DNA of 64,000 nucleotides from UBA967 sp044375555 (GTDB taxonomy: Bacteria; Verrucomicrobiota; Verrucomicrobiia; Chthoniobacterales; Terrimicrobiaceae): positions 15,492-79,491 of the forward strand of contig JBILML010000010.1 in NCBI GenBank assembly GCA_044375555.1, given 5' to 3'. Position 1 is the stretch's first letter; every line of letters begins with the position of its first letter. This document shows positions 1-8,157 of the stretch, piece after piece. The translations under genes were made by a program, and so were the position numbers. The notes below the pieces were generated by a model, which was not told the origin of the DNA, ran no database searches, and saw only the letters and a list, made by a program, of their open reading frames with translations.

Positions 1-1500
1 GTCGAAATTGATGGTGCCCAATCCGCCCCCTCCGAATCCATTGTCATCCTTCGCAGCAGCCAATTCTGAGTCTTTTTTCGAGAATCTCTTGGCTCCCGCA
101 GGGGCAAGAACGCCCCAGTCGATGCCCTTGCTTTCATCAGGCACCTTCACCGCTTCGGGGCTCTTGTCGTCGCGCACGCGTTGGAGGTCAGCGAGCATCT
201 TCTCGACGGATTCCATGGCTAGCTTTTGGGGTTCGGTCGGAACCTGCACAAACGGCGGGTAGGCACGGGCGCGACTGCCGTCCTGGCGCTCAAGACCCAG
301 TTCATTAATGCTGTTGAAATAGGCCATCAGGCTGAAGAAATCATTCTGGCTGATCGGGTCAAATTTGTGGTCGTGGCATTGGGCGCAACCGATGGTCATT
401 CCCATCACGGCTGTGCCGTAGGTGCTCACACGGTCCACCGCGTAATGGACAAGCCATTCTTCGGGGATCGCGCCACCCTCATTGTTGATGCCGTGGTTAC
501 GGTTAAAAGAGGTGGCGAGCTTCTGGTCGAGCGTGGCGTTCGGGAGGAGATCTCCAGCCAATTGCTCTGTGAGGAACTGGTCGTAGGGCATGTTTTTGTT
601 GAAGGCATTGATGACCCAATCGCGCCACGGCCAGCTCGTGCGGAGCATTTCGTGGTGGAGGGCGTTGCTGTCGCCATAGCGGGCGATATCGAGCCAATCG
701 ATCGCCATGCGTTCGCCGTAGTGCGGCGAGGCCAGAGCGCGGTCCACCATGTTTTCGTAGGCCTTGTCCGAGGTGTCGGCCACGTAGGCGTCGATTTCCT
801 CGGGAGTCGGCGGCAGACCGAGGAGGTCCATGTGCACGCGGCGGACGAGGGTTTCCTTGTCGGCTTCGGGAGAGGGCGCGATGCCTTTGGACTCGAGCTT
901 GGCGAGGACGAAGTTGTCGATCGGAGTGCGCGGCCAGGTTTTGTTTTTCACCTCCGGCAAGGCGGGCTTCGCGGGAGCGACAAATGCCCAGTGCGGCTCG
1001 TATTCCGCGCCTTGGCGGATCCACTCGGCGACGGTGGCGATTTGCTCCTCGGTGAGCGTCGGCTTTTTCGCGTAAGGCGGCGGCATGATCTCGTGAGGGT
1101 CTTTGGTGGCAATACGCTGAAAGAGGAGGCTTTCCTCGGGCTTGCCGGGAACGACGCCGTAGCGGGGCGGCTCGCCGGCTTTGGCAAGGTTGGCGCGCGA
1201 GTGCTCCTCGGTGTCTAGGCGGAACGGGCTGGTCTGGTTGTGCGAATCGGGGCCGTGGCAGGCGAAGCAGTTGTTCGAGAGGATCGGGCGGACTTGGGAG
1301 CTGAAGGAGATTTTCTCAAAAGCGGGAGCTGTCGCGGCAGCTGCGGTTTGGGCGGCGGCGGGGTTGGCTGGTGCTGCGGCTTGTGCGGTCTCTTTTTTCT
1401 CCAAGGAATTGACGGCCGCTTGGTCGGGCGCTTTTTTGCAAGAGGCCAAGGAAAGGATCAGCAAACAGGGCAGGATCGCCAAAGTGGATTTTTTGATCAT
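1..1500 (-). CDS. PSCyt1/DUF1549 planctomycete-type cytochrome lipoprotein (C-terminus beyond window)
   Basis: The first 500 residues are visible and the frame runs off the left edge without a stop. The N-terminus is a lipoprotein signal with a short lysine patch, a hydrophobic stretch and an LASC lipobox. A PSCyt1-type haem motif (CFACH, about residue 85) follows, then a PSCyt2/DUF1549 domain with a second CxxCH in GCAQCHDHKFDP near residue 375. Family members usually continue into DUF1553 and total 750-1100 residues, so roughly a third to a half is missing. These proteins are abundant in Planctomycetes and Verrucomicrobia, often near polysaccharide-degrading genes. Their biochemical role is unresolved, but two haem sites imply a periplasmic redox function. 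The ATG at 1498-1500 is chosen because it gives the complete lipoprotein signal. Confidence 0.9.
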   Translation of the reverse strand, partial: MIKKSTLAILPCLLILSLASCKKAPDQAAVNSLEKKETAQAAAPANPAAAQTAAAATAPAFEKISFSSQVRPILSNNCFACHGPDSHNQTSPFRLDTEEHSRANLAKAGEPPRYGVVPGKPEESLLFQRIATKDPHEIMPPPYAKKPTLTEEQIATVAEWIRQGAEYEPHWAFVAPAKPALPEVKNKTWPRTPIDNFVLAKLESKGIAPSPEADKETLVRRVHMDLLGLPPTPEEIDAYVADTSDKAYENMVDRALASPHYGERMAIDWLDIARYGDSNALHHEMLRTSWPWRDWVINAFNKNMPYDQFLTEQLAGDLLPNATLDQKLATSFNRNHGINNEGGAIPEEWLVHYAVDRVSTYGTAVMGMTIGCAQCHDHKFDPISQNDFFSLMAYFNSINELGLERQDGSRARAYPPFVQVPTEPQKLAMESVEKMLADLQRVRDDKSPEAVKVPDESKGIDWGVLAPAGAKRFSKKDSELAAAKDDNGFGGGGLGTINFD

Positions 1501-1703
1501 TGAGAAAAAAGTTGAGAGAGATTAAACGATCACTTCTAAACTAAAGTGCACCCCTTCCGCGCTGGCAAGTAGCGCGTTCGAACTACTCCGCCACCGCCTT
1601 CTCATGCAGGGGCGCCATGACACAGCGTAGAAAATGCGGGCGGGGCGGCGAGAGCGAGCGTGGTTTTCTCATCATTTTGTGATGCTTTGTTTTAAAGAAA
1701 TCG

Positions 1704-2849
1704 TTAGTGGGATTTGGAGGCGGGGGCTTGGCCGGATTTGGCGGCTTCGCGTTCCCCGACCAGCGAGCCGTAGGTGATCAAGCCGAAGGAAAACACCAGG
1801 AGAGCCAACCCGCTCAGGAGCACACTGATCGTGCCGCGTTTGCAGCCCTGCCACTCGCGGAAAACCAAGCCGACGCCGAAACTGAAAAAGACCAGCATCG
1901 CCATGTGGATTCCCCAGCTGATGAATTTGAAATTCCCCATGTCGGCGTGGCCAAGTTCATAAAAGATGAATTGGATGAACCACAGCATCCCGCCGATCAC
2001 GGCCATGAGGTAGTAAAACGCCAGCCGCCCTGCGGAAAAGAGCGTGCGCACCTCGCCGTCGGCCCCGCGATCCTCCAGCGCCTGCGGATCAGCGCCGCCG
2101 GGCACCTCAATGAACTCCCGCAGCGTGCCGCGCCGGACGCAAACGATGCCCCACCACACGAGGTTCGTGAGAAGCGTGCCACCGGTGAGGAAAATGTATT
2201 TCGGATATCCGGCAAAACCCGCCGCCGCGCCGTGCTGGGTCGCGATGTCATCGATCGGCGTTCCCGCTGCCGCGCCCACGCCGAAGATGCCCGAGAGCAC
2301 ACCGGCGAGCACGACGAGCCAGAGGCCCTTGCGCATGTCGAAGCTGGAATTTCCCTCGGCCTTCGCGGCGAGTTCGCGCTCTTTAAGAAATCCCGCCCGC
2401 CCGCAGACCGCCACGCCGATCATCGAGAGAATAAACGCCACCAGCACCACCGTGCCGCCAGGTTTTTGGAAATTGGCGATCAAAGTGCCGTCCAAAATCT
2501 GCGGAACCACCGTGCCGAACACCGCCGAAATGCCAATCGCCATTCCATAGGTCATCGAAAATCCGATGCACCGGATCGCGAGGGCGAAGGCCATGCCGCC
2601 GAATCCATACAGCGCGCCATAGAAAAAGACTTTCACCGCCACACCCACCGGCGCCTCGCGGAGGACCGACGCCAAATCCGGCACCGTCAGCGCGGAAACC
2701 CCAAGCGGCATCACAAACCACGCCACCAAGCAGAATACGATCCAGTAGGTCTGCCAGGACCATTTTGTCGTGCCTTTTTGGGAGATGTAGCAAGTGGCGG
2801 CGGCGATGCCACCGAGCGCGTGCAAACCGATTCCGAGGAGAATTGTCAT
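1704..2849 (-). CDS. rhaT: RhaT-family L-rhamnose/H+ symporter
   Basis: A 381-residue inner-membrane protein with about ten hydrophobic segments. It follows the RhaT pattern throughout: an N-terminal GxGLHALGG-like segment, KWSWQTYW, the YGMAIGISAVFGT helix, and a C-terminal GGMLWFIQFIFYELGH segment. RhaT proteins import L-rhamnose or related 6-deoxy-hexoses with a proton. Here the gene sits beside a complete L-fucose-type catabolic set, so L-fucose, L-rhamnose or both are plausible substrates. The C-terminus carries a short Lys/Ala/Ser-rich tail. It is transcribed leftward, away from the lactonase operon, so the 340-base divergent region between them may hold shared control sites. Confidence 0.88.
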   Translation of the reverse strand: MTILLGIGLHALGGIAAATCYISQKGTTKWSWQTYWIVFCLVAWFVMPLGVSALTVPDLASVLREAPVGVAVKVFFYGALYGFGGMAFALAIRCIGFSMTYGMAIGISAVFGTVVPQILDGTLIANFQKPGGTVVLVAFILSMIGVAVCGRAGFLKERELAAKAEGNSSFDMRKGLWLVVLAGVLSGIFGVGAAAGTPIDDIATQHGAAAGFAGYPKYIFLTGGTLLTNLVWWGIVCVRRGTLREFIEVPGGADPQALEDRGADGEVRTLFSAGRLAFYYLMAVIGGMLWFIQFIFYELGHADMGNFKFISWGIHMAMLVFFSFGVGLVFREWQGCKRGTISVLLSGLALLVFSFGLITYGSLVGEREAAKSGQAPASKSH

Positions 2850-2927
2850 AGAGTTATGGGCTGGATTTCCCGGCGGGCCGGAGCTGCCGGAGGGGCAAAT
2901 AATTAGATTGATCCGGCCCTAGCATCA

Positions 2928-3149
2928 ATGCCTGATCAGCTTAATCTTGTGGCTGATTTGATCAAAACCCACCAAAACCTCGGAGCCTACGAGTCGCCGT
3001 TTTCCGGGTCGGGCGTGGAGTTCGAGCCGGTGTGGACGAATCTCCCGGCGCGCGGCATCGTCCTCCACGAGTGCGGCCACATCGCAGCCAACCGGCGCTG
3101 GAACTACCCCGGCGTGTTCAGTCCGTTCTGGCGGCTAGGTGCATCTTGA
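2928..3149 (+). pseudogene. Truncated N-terminal fragment of an AraC-like regulator
   Basis: A 73-codon frame whose last part (LHECGHIAANRRWNYPGV, then FSPFWRL) resembles the beginning of the sugar-binding domain of AraC regulators common in Verrucomicrobia, where FWRL is followed by about 230 more residues including the helix-turn-helix pair. Here the frame ends two codons after a short unrelated tail, and no helix-turn-helix sequence follows before the lactonase start at 3189. It is therefore read as a decayed regulator of the rhaT/lactonase divergent promoter. A functional short protein cannot be excluded. The family match is from memory of the motif. Confidence 0.5.
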
Positions 3150-3188
3150 CCGCGCCTGCACACAAGATACTTCCCATCTAAAAACGTC

Positions 3189-4034
3189 ATGATCGACACG
3201 CATGTCCACCTCCTCGAGCCAGACCGCTTCACCTACGACTGGACGCAAGATTTCCCCGCCCTCTCAGGCCGTTTCGATCTCTCGGACTATAAAAAGGCCT
3301 CGCACGAGTCCGGCATCCAGGCTGCGGTTTTTATGGAGGTCGATTGTGAGGAATCCGATGACGAGGCCCACTATTTTTGCGCCCTTGCGGAACAGCCCGG
3401 CTCGTTCATCCAAGCCGTCGTGGCAGCGGCCCGGCCTGAGTCGCCGGATTTCGAGCGGAGCCTCGAGGCGATCGCCCATCCCCGCCTCACCGGTATCCGC
3501 CGCGTCCTGCACACCCAGCCCGACGAACTCTCCCAAACCTCCCGCTTCCGCGAAAATGTGAACCGCCTCGGCGGGCTCGGACTCGCTTTTGATCTCTGCG
3601 TTCTCCAGCGGCAACTCCCGATCGCCCTGGAACTCGTGCGCGCCTGCCCGCAGACCACTTTCATCCTCGATCACTGTGGAGTTCCCGACATCGCGCCAAA
3701 CGACGCCCCCGCCGGCGAGGGATTCCTCGCATGGCAAAAAGCGATCCGCGCCCTCGCCGCCGAGCCGAATGTGAACGGCAAAATCTCCGGCATCAGCGCC
3801 TACGCGCCCGCTCCACTGCGGAATGCCCCAGGCCTGCGGCCCTACACGGACACGATGTTCGACGCCTTCGGCGCCACCCGTCTCGTCTGGGGTGGCGACT
3901 GGCCAGTCGTCAATCTGGGCGATGGACTCCTCGCCTGGTCAACCATCACCCGCGAATTGTTGAGCGGACTGACAGCGGATGAGCGCTTCCAAATCCTCAT
4001 CGCCAACGCTAAAAAAATCTACCGCATCCCATGA
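3189..4034 (+). CDS. L-fucono-1,5-lactonase-type amidohydrolase (COG3618)
   Basis: A 281-residue metal-dependent hydrolase of the amidohydrolase_2 family. It starts with MIDTHVH (His5 and His7), has a central HCG (His162) and a late GGDWPV with the metal/catalytic Asp237, which is the full residue set of the family. Members hydrolyse sugar lactones such as L-fucono-1,5-lactone to the acid. The gene is first in a + strand operon with a dehydrogenase (4-base overlap at 4031) and an FAH-family hydrolase, and it faces the fuconate dehydratase set. This fits step 2 of non-phosphorylative L-fucose breakdown. Activity on L-rhamnonolactone is the main alternative. Confidence 0.85.
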   Translation: MIDTHVHLLEPDRFTYDWTQDFPALSGRFDLSDYKKASHESGIQAAVFMEVDCEESDDEAHYFCALAEQPGSFIQAVVAAARPESPDFERSLEAIAHPRLTGIRRVLHTQPDELSQTSRFRENVNRLGGLGLAFDLCVLQRQLPIALELVRACPQTTFILDHCGVPDIAPNDAPAGEGFLAWQKAIRALAAEPNVNGKISGISAYAPAPLRNAPGLRPYTDTMFDAFGATRLVWGGDWPVVNLGDGLLAWSTITRELLSGLTADERFQILIANAKKIYRIP

Positions 4035-4795
4035 CATCCCCTACCGAGAAACCAATCGCCGTCGTCACTGGAGCCGGATCCGGTATCGGCCGCGCCACCG
4101 CCCTCCAACTCGCCTCCGATGGATACGATGTTCGCATTTTTGAACTCTCCGCCGAAGCGGCCGGGGAGACGCTGGGCCTCCTTCAAAACGCTGGAGGCAC
4201 CGGCGCGATCCAAGCGGTGGATGTCTCGAACACCGAGTCCGTCCGTGCCGCCTTTGCAGGCCTCGCCCGACTCGATGTGCTGGTGAACAACGCAGGCATC
4301 GCCCATATTGGCAATGTGCTGAACACCTCGCCCGAGGACCTCGACCGTCTCTATCAAATCAATGTGCGCGGGGCCTACCACTGCCTCCACTTTGGCATTC
4401 CCATCATGCTGAAAAACGGCGGCGGGAGCATTGTGAACCTGGCGTCCATCGCTTCCAAAGTCGGCATCCCCGACCGCTTCGCCTACAGCATGTCGAAAGG
4501 CGCCTTGTTTTCCATGACCCTCTCGGTGGCGCGGGATTTCGTGGACAAGGGCATTCGTTGCAATTGCGTTTGCCCGGCCCGTGTTCACACTCCGTTCGTG
4601 GACGGATTCCTCGCAAAAAACTATCCCGGCCAGGAGGCTGAGATGTTCGCCAAACTCTCGGCGGGACAACCCATCGGCCGCATGGGTGAACCAGAGGAAA
4701 TCGCCACGCTCATCGCGTTTCTCTGCTCAAACAAAGCAGCCTTCATCACCGGTTCCGCCTACGACATCGACGGCGGCTTCACTCTTCTTCGCTAA
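4031..4795 (+). CDS. SDR oxidoreductase, probable 2-keto-3-deoxy-L-fuconate dehydrogenase
   Basis: A classical short-chain dehydrogenase of 254 residues. It has the cofactor motif TGAGSGIG at 13-20, NNAG at 86-89, catalytic Ser139, Tyr152 and Lys156, and a C-terminal GSAYDIDGG. The segment FLAKNYPG followed by PIGRMGEPEEIA is typical of 2-keto-3-deoxy-L-fuconate dehydrogenases. The enzyme would oxidise C4 of 2-keto-3-deoxy-L-fuconate to the 2,4-diketo acid with NAD+. The start overlaps the lactonase stop (ATGA), so the two are translationally coupled. The diketo-acid hydrolase follows six bases downstream. Assigning this SDR to C4 oxidation, and the one at 6888 to sugar oxidation, is inferred from motifs and neighbours. 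Confidence 0.8.
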   Translation: MTSPTEKPIAVVTGAGSGIGRATALQLASDGYDVRIFELSAEAAGETLGLLQNAGGTGAIQAVDVSNTESVRAAFAGLARLDVLVNNAGIAHIGNVLNTSPEDLDRLYQINVRGAYHCLHFGIPIMLKNGGGSIVNLASIASKVGIPDRFAYSMSKGALFSMTLSVARDFVDKGIRCNCVCPARVHTPFVDGFLAKNYPGQEAEMFAKLSAGQPIGRMGEPEEIATLIAFLCSNKAAFITGSAYDIDGGFTLLR

Positions 4796-4801
4796 CACAC
4801 C

Positions 4802-5647
4802 ATGAAACTCATCAAATTCGGCACCCAAGGCTCGGAAAAACCGGGCGTCCTTCTCTCCAACGGAACCTCCATCGATGTTTCCGCCTGCACCCCCGATTTC
4901 AACGAGGCCTTCTTTGAATCCGGCGGATTGCACCGGCTCTCCTCGTGGCTCGAAACCCACGCCGCCACCGCGCCTGTCGTTGCACCCGGAACCCGCCTCG
5001 GAAGCCCGATTGCACGGCCCAGCAAGATCATCTGCATCGGACTCAATTACAGCGATCATGCGAAGGAAAGCGGAATGGCCGTCCCCGCCGAACCTATCAT
5101 TTTCTTCAAATCCACCACTGCCCTCACCGGCCCGGACGATGGACTCGTCATTCCCGCCGGATCGGAAAAAACCGACTGGGAAGTTGAGCTGGCCGTGGTG
5201 ATCGGAAAAACCGCCCGCTCCGTTTCCGAGTCCGATGCCATGGCTCATGTCGCCGGCTATGTCCTCCACAACGACTACAGCGAACGCGCCTGGCAACTCG
5301 AGCGCGGCGGCCAATGGGTCAAAGGCAAAAGCGCCGACACCTTCGCCCCGCTCGGTCCTTGGCTGGCCACAACAGACGAAATTCCCGACCCACACACCTT
5401 GCGCCTCTGGCTCAAGGTCAACGGGGAAACCAAACAGGACGGCACCACCGCAAATCTCATTTTCAAAATCCCCTTCCTCGTCAGCTACGTCAGCCAATTC
5501 ATGACGCTTCTGCCCGGCGATGTCATTTCCACCGGCACCCCGGCCGGAGTCGGTCTCGGATTCAAGCCGCCACAATTCCTCAAAGCCGGAGACACCATCG
5601 AACTCGGCATCGACGGACTGGGAGTCCAAAAACAAACCGCCACCTGA
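4802..5647 (+). CDS. FAH-family 2,4-diketo-3-deoxy-L-fuconate hydrolase
   Basis: A 281-residue fumarylacetoacetate-hydrolase-family enzyme. The hallmark motifs are IGLNYSDHA (His86), FFKST, and the metal ligands Glu127 and Glu129 in DWEVELA, followed by a GY.LHNDYSER segment and GDVISTGTPAGVG. In the diketo-hydrolase route of 6-deoxy-hexose degradation this family cleaves 2,4-diketo-3-deoxy-L-fuconate (or rhamnonate) to pyruvate and L-lactate. It is the last gene of the + strand trio. Its stop lies ten bases from the convergent fucD stop. Ureidoglycolate-lyase annotations are common for this family but would not fit these neighbours. Confidence 0.85.
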   Translation: MKLIKFGTQGSEKPGVLLSNGTSIDVSACTPDFNEAFFESGGLHRLSSWLETHAATAPVVAPGTRLGSPIARPSKIICIGLNYSDHAKESGMAVPAEPIIFFKSTTALTGPDDGLVIPAGSEKTDWEVELAVVIGKTARSVSESDAMAHVAGYVLHNDYSERAWQLERGGQWVKGKSADTFAPLGPWLATTDEIPDPHTLRLWLKVNGETKQDGTTANLIFKIPFLVSYVSQFMTLLPGDVISTGTPAGVGLGFKPPQFLKAGDTIELGIDGLGVQKQTAT

Positions 5648-5657
5648 TAAGGGAGGC

Positions 5658-6881
5658 CTACTCTTTCAGTTCGCAGGAGGTTCCCGGCAGGCGCGGAGTG
5701 GTGTAGCGCGCGCCAACGATTTTCACAGGTTCGGTGAAGCGGTCCTGCAAATGCGGGATGTGCTCGAGGAAGATGGCTTCGTGATCGAGGGCGATGTGAT
5801 TGAACAGCACAAGGTGCTGGTGGAGTTGGCCCATGTCGCCGACATGCGGGATCACGGGAACTCCGAATTTTTTTGCAAGGAGGCTGACGACCAAAAACTC
5901 GCTCACGCCCGCCACACGAACGGCATCGACCTGGCAAATGGCCATGGCTCCGGCCTGGAGATAATTTTTGAAAAGAATGCGGTTCGGCACATGCTCGCCG
6001 GCGGCGACCTTCACGGGGGCGATGGCCTCGGCGATTGTGCGATGGCCGAGCACATCGTCGGGATGCGTGGGTTCCTCGAGCCAGAAGAGGTTGAGGTCGC
6101 GGGTGGCTTCTGAGAAGGCGATGGATTGGTCGATCGTCCATTGCTGGTTGGCATCGACCATGAGACGCACGGAGTCGCCCGCAGCCTGTCGCACGAGGCG
6201 GGCACGACGGATGTCGCGATCCAAATCTGGTGAGCCGACCTTGAGTTTCATTGCGGTGAAACCCTCCGCAGCGGACTTGGCGACATTGCTGGCCACTTGC
6301 TCGTCGCTGTAGTTGAACCAACCAATCGAGGTGTCGTAACCGGGGTAGCCGGCTTCCAAAATGCCTTCGCGCTCCTTGCGGGTGGCGCGGGGTGTTTCAA
6401 TCAGGGCGCGGGCTTCGTCGAGGGAGAGCGCGTCGGTGACATACGAAAAATCCAGCGTGGCGAGGAGTTCGTCAGCGGAGAGTTCCAGCAGGAGCTTCCA
6501 AAGCGGCACGCCGCGCTTGCGGGCCCAGAGGTCCCAGCAGGCGTTGGTCACCGAAGCGAGCGCAAGGTGCACAAGACCCTTGTGCGGGCCGAGCCAGCGA
6601 AATTGTTGTTCGTCGGAGAGCTTGCGCTGGAATTCGCCGAAGCCGGCCATGACCTCCTCGATGTCGCGGCCGACAAGTTGCCGAGCGTAAAATTCGGCTG
6701 CGCGGCACACCAGGTCATTTCCCTCACCGAGGGTGAATGCAAGGCCCGTGCCGGTGAGGCCAGAATCGTCGTGGAGCAGCGTGGCGGCGTAAGAGTAAAC
6801 GGGATCGCGGTGGATGGCGTCGCTGCCGTGGCCGGAGCCAATGGGGAAGCGGGCGTCGCGGGTGGTGATGTTCTTGATCAT
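5658..6881 (-). CDS. fucD: L-fuconate dehydratase
   Basis: An enolase-superfamily acid-sugar dehydratase of 407 residues. Its features are the N-terminal GSDAIHRDPVYS loop, RWLGPHKG, the KLK motif with Lys212/Lys214, metal ligands Asp243, Glu269 and Glu296, and His346 in PVIPH. This follows L-fuconate dehydratase rather than the shorter mandelate-racemase-type rhamnonate dehydratase. The reaction is L-fuconate to 2-keto-3-deoxy-L-fuconate plus water, Mg2+-dependent and cytoplasmic. The gene is last in a - strand operon of symporter, mutarotase, SDR and fucD, with only 6 bases to the SDR. It converges with the FAH hydrolase gene. Confidence 0.92.
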   Translation of the reverse strand: MIKNITTRDARFPIGSGHGSDAIHRDPVYSYAATLLHDDSGLTGTGLAFTLGEGNDLVCRAAEFYARQLVGRDIEEVMAGFGEFQRKLSDEQQFRWLGPHKGLVHLALASVTNACWDLWARKRGVPLWKLLLELSADELLATLDFSYVTDALSLDEARALIETPRATRKEREGILEAGYPGYDTSIGWFNYSDEQVASNVAKSAAEGFTAMKLKVGSPDLDRDIRRARLVRQAAGDSVRLMVDANQQWTIDQSIAFSEATRDLNLFWLEEPTHPDDVLGHRTIAEAIAPVKVAAGEHVPNRILFKNYLQAGAMAICQVDAVRVAGVSEFLVVSLLAKKFGVPVIPHVGDMGQLHQHLVLFNHIALDHEAIFLEHIPHLQDRFTEPVKIVGARYTTPRLPGTSCELKE

Positions 6882-6887
6882 GGATTT

Positions 6888-7655
6888 TTAGCGGCGATAG
6901 CCGAGTTCCGCGCCGCCGGTGACATGCATGAGGTGGCCGGTGACGAAGCGGGCTTTTTCGGAAAGGAGATAGACAGAGGCCTCGGCAATGACATCGCCGT
7001 CGGGGCAAAATCCGAGAGGGTGGATCTCATCGAGATAGCGCGAGATGCCGGCGGGATCGGGTTGCTCGGAGGCCCACTGGCGGAGCATCGGAGTCCAGAT
7101 GCCGGCGGGGCACACGGCGTTCACCCGGATGCCGTGAACGGCGTAGTCGAGGGCCATCGATTTCGTGAGGGCGTTCATCGCGCCTTTGGTGGCCGAGTAG
7201 GCGGCGTGGATTTCCTGCCCGATCTCACCGACCAGGCTGCTGGTGTTCAGAATGCATCCGCGCGAGGCTTTGAGGGCCTCGAAGCCATGCTTCGCAGTCC
7301 AGTAAACGCCTTTCACATTGATGGCAAAAAGGCGATCCCACTCCGCCTCGGTGGTTTCGTGCAAAGTGGCGGACGGCGAGGCGATCCCGGCATTGTTGTG
7401 AATCGCGTCGAGGCGGCCGAACTGGGCGAGAACCTCGTCGATCGCAGCGGACACCTGCGTTCCGTTGGAAACATCGCAACCGAGCCCGAGGTGATTTTCA
7501 CCAAGCGACTGTGCCGCCTCTTGGGCCTCTTTCAAATCCGGACAACAAATGGCCACCCGGGCCCCCTCGCGGGCGTAGGCCTTGGCGCACTCGAGGCCTA
7601 TGCCCGCAGAGCCTCCGGTGAGAAAGATGGCTTTTTCGTTTAAAAGTCCGGGCAT
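6888..7655 (-). CDS. SDR oxidoreductase, probable L-fucose 1-dehydrogenase
   Basis: A 255-residue short-chain dehydrogenase with TGGSAGIG at 13-20, NNAG at 87-90, a Ser139/Ser140 pair, Tyr153 and Lys157. The C-terminal VTGHLMHVTGG has His in place of the usual VDGG. Being paired with fucD and a mutarotase, it most simply performs the first oxidation, L-fucose to L-fuconolactone with NAD(P)+. The second SDR (4031-4795) better matches the keto-deoxy-fuconate enzyme. The roles could be swapped, since SDR substrate cannot be read from motifs. It lies between the mutarotase (24-base gap) and fucD (6-base gap) in one leftward operon. Confidence 0.75.
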   Translation of the reverse strand: MPGLLNEKAIFLTGGSAGIGLECAKAYAREGARVAICCPDLKEAQEAAQSLGENHLGLGCDVSNGTQVSAAIDEVLAQFGRLDAIHNNAGIASPSATLHETTEAEWDRLFAINVKGVYWTAKHGFEALKASRGCILNTSSLVGEIGQEIHAAYSATKGAMNALTKSMALDYAVHGIRVNAVCPAGIWTPMLRQWASEQPDPAGISRYLDEIHPLGFCPDGDVIAEASVYLLSEKARFVTGHLMHVTGGAELGYRR

Positions 7656-7679
7656 GATTCGAGGAAGAATTTGGCGCGA

Positions 7680-8144
7680 TCAGTCGAGATGCATGACCTG
7701 CTCCATGCCGAGCCATTGGCTTCCCTTGGGGGTTCCGGGGAGGCGAATCTGGCACGCATCGGTGAGCGGCCACCATTTGTTTTTGGTCGTGGGATCGTTC
7801 GCGATGGACGCGAAATCCGCTTCGGGGTTTGTCCCGATGTATTCAAAATGGCTCACGAGAAGACGCTTCCCCGCGATCTCGGTGGCATAGATGTTGTAAT
7901 TTCGAATGTTCGCCTTGGCAATGGCCGCGCGGACTTCCGGCCAAACATTGGCGTGGAGTTCGCGGTATTCCTTCTCCTTCTCCGGGCGGAGTTCGATGAT
8001 GGAGCCGTAGTATTTCACCTTCGCCTTCGCGGCGTCTTCGGGTGTCGGGTTGGTGGGGCCGTGGATGGGTTCGGTTTTTGGCATGGTTTGGCAGGCACTC
8101 AGGGCAAGGCCAAGTGCGATGGGTAGGAGGGTGGTTTTTTTCAT
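7680..8144 (-). CDS. Lipoprotein-anchored L-rhamnose/L-fucose-type mutarotase (RhaM fold)
   Basis: A 154-residue protein whose last 110 residues match the RhaM/YiiL mutarotase fold: KYYGSIIELRPE, the ELHANVWPE segment with the conserved catalytic-type His64, a NYNIYA strand, and the conserved WW pair at 124-125. This fold interconverts the anomers of 6-deoxy-hexoses. Unusually it begins with MKKTTLLPIALG and an LSAC lipobox (Cys18), so the protein should be exported and lipidated, whereas typical RhaM is about 104 residues and cytoplasmic. A linker of about 25 residues rich in Pro/Thr separates the anchor from the domain. It sits 13 bases from the symporter gene, consistent with presenting the preferred anomer to the transporter. 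Confidence 0.88.
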   Translation of the reverse strand: MKKTTLLPIALGLALSACQTMPKTEPIHGPTNPTPEDAAKAKVKYYGSIIELRPEKEKEYRELHANVWPEVRAAIAKANIRNYNIYATEIAGKRLLVSHFEYIGTNPEADFASIANDPTTKNKWWPLTDACQIRLPGTPKGSQWLGMEQVMHLD

Positions 8145-8157
8145 ATGGTGAAAGGGG

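Noticed and set aside
226..1218. Open frame of 330 codons on the + strand
   Set aside because: It is antisense to the PSCyt1/DUF1549 lipoprotein gene, whose haem motifs and codon pattern are clear; high-GC DNA often leaves the opposite strand open.
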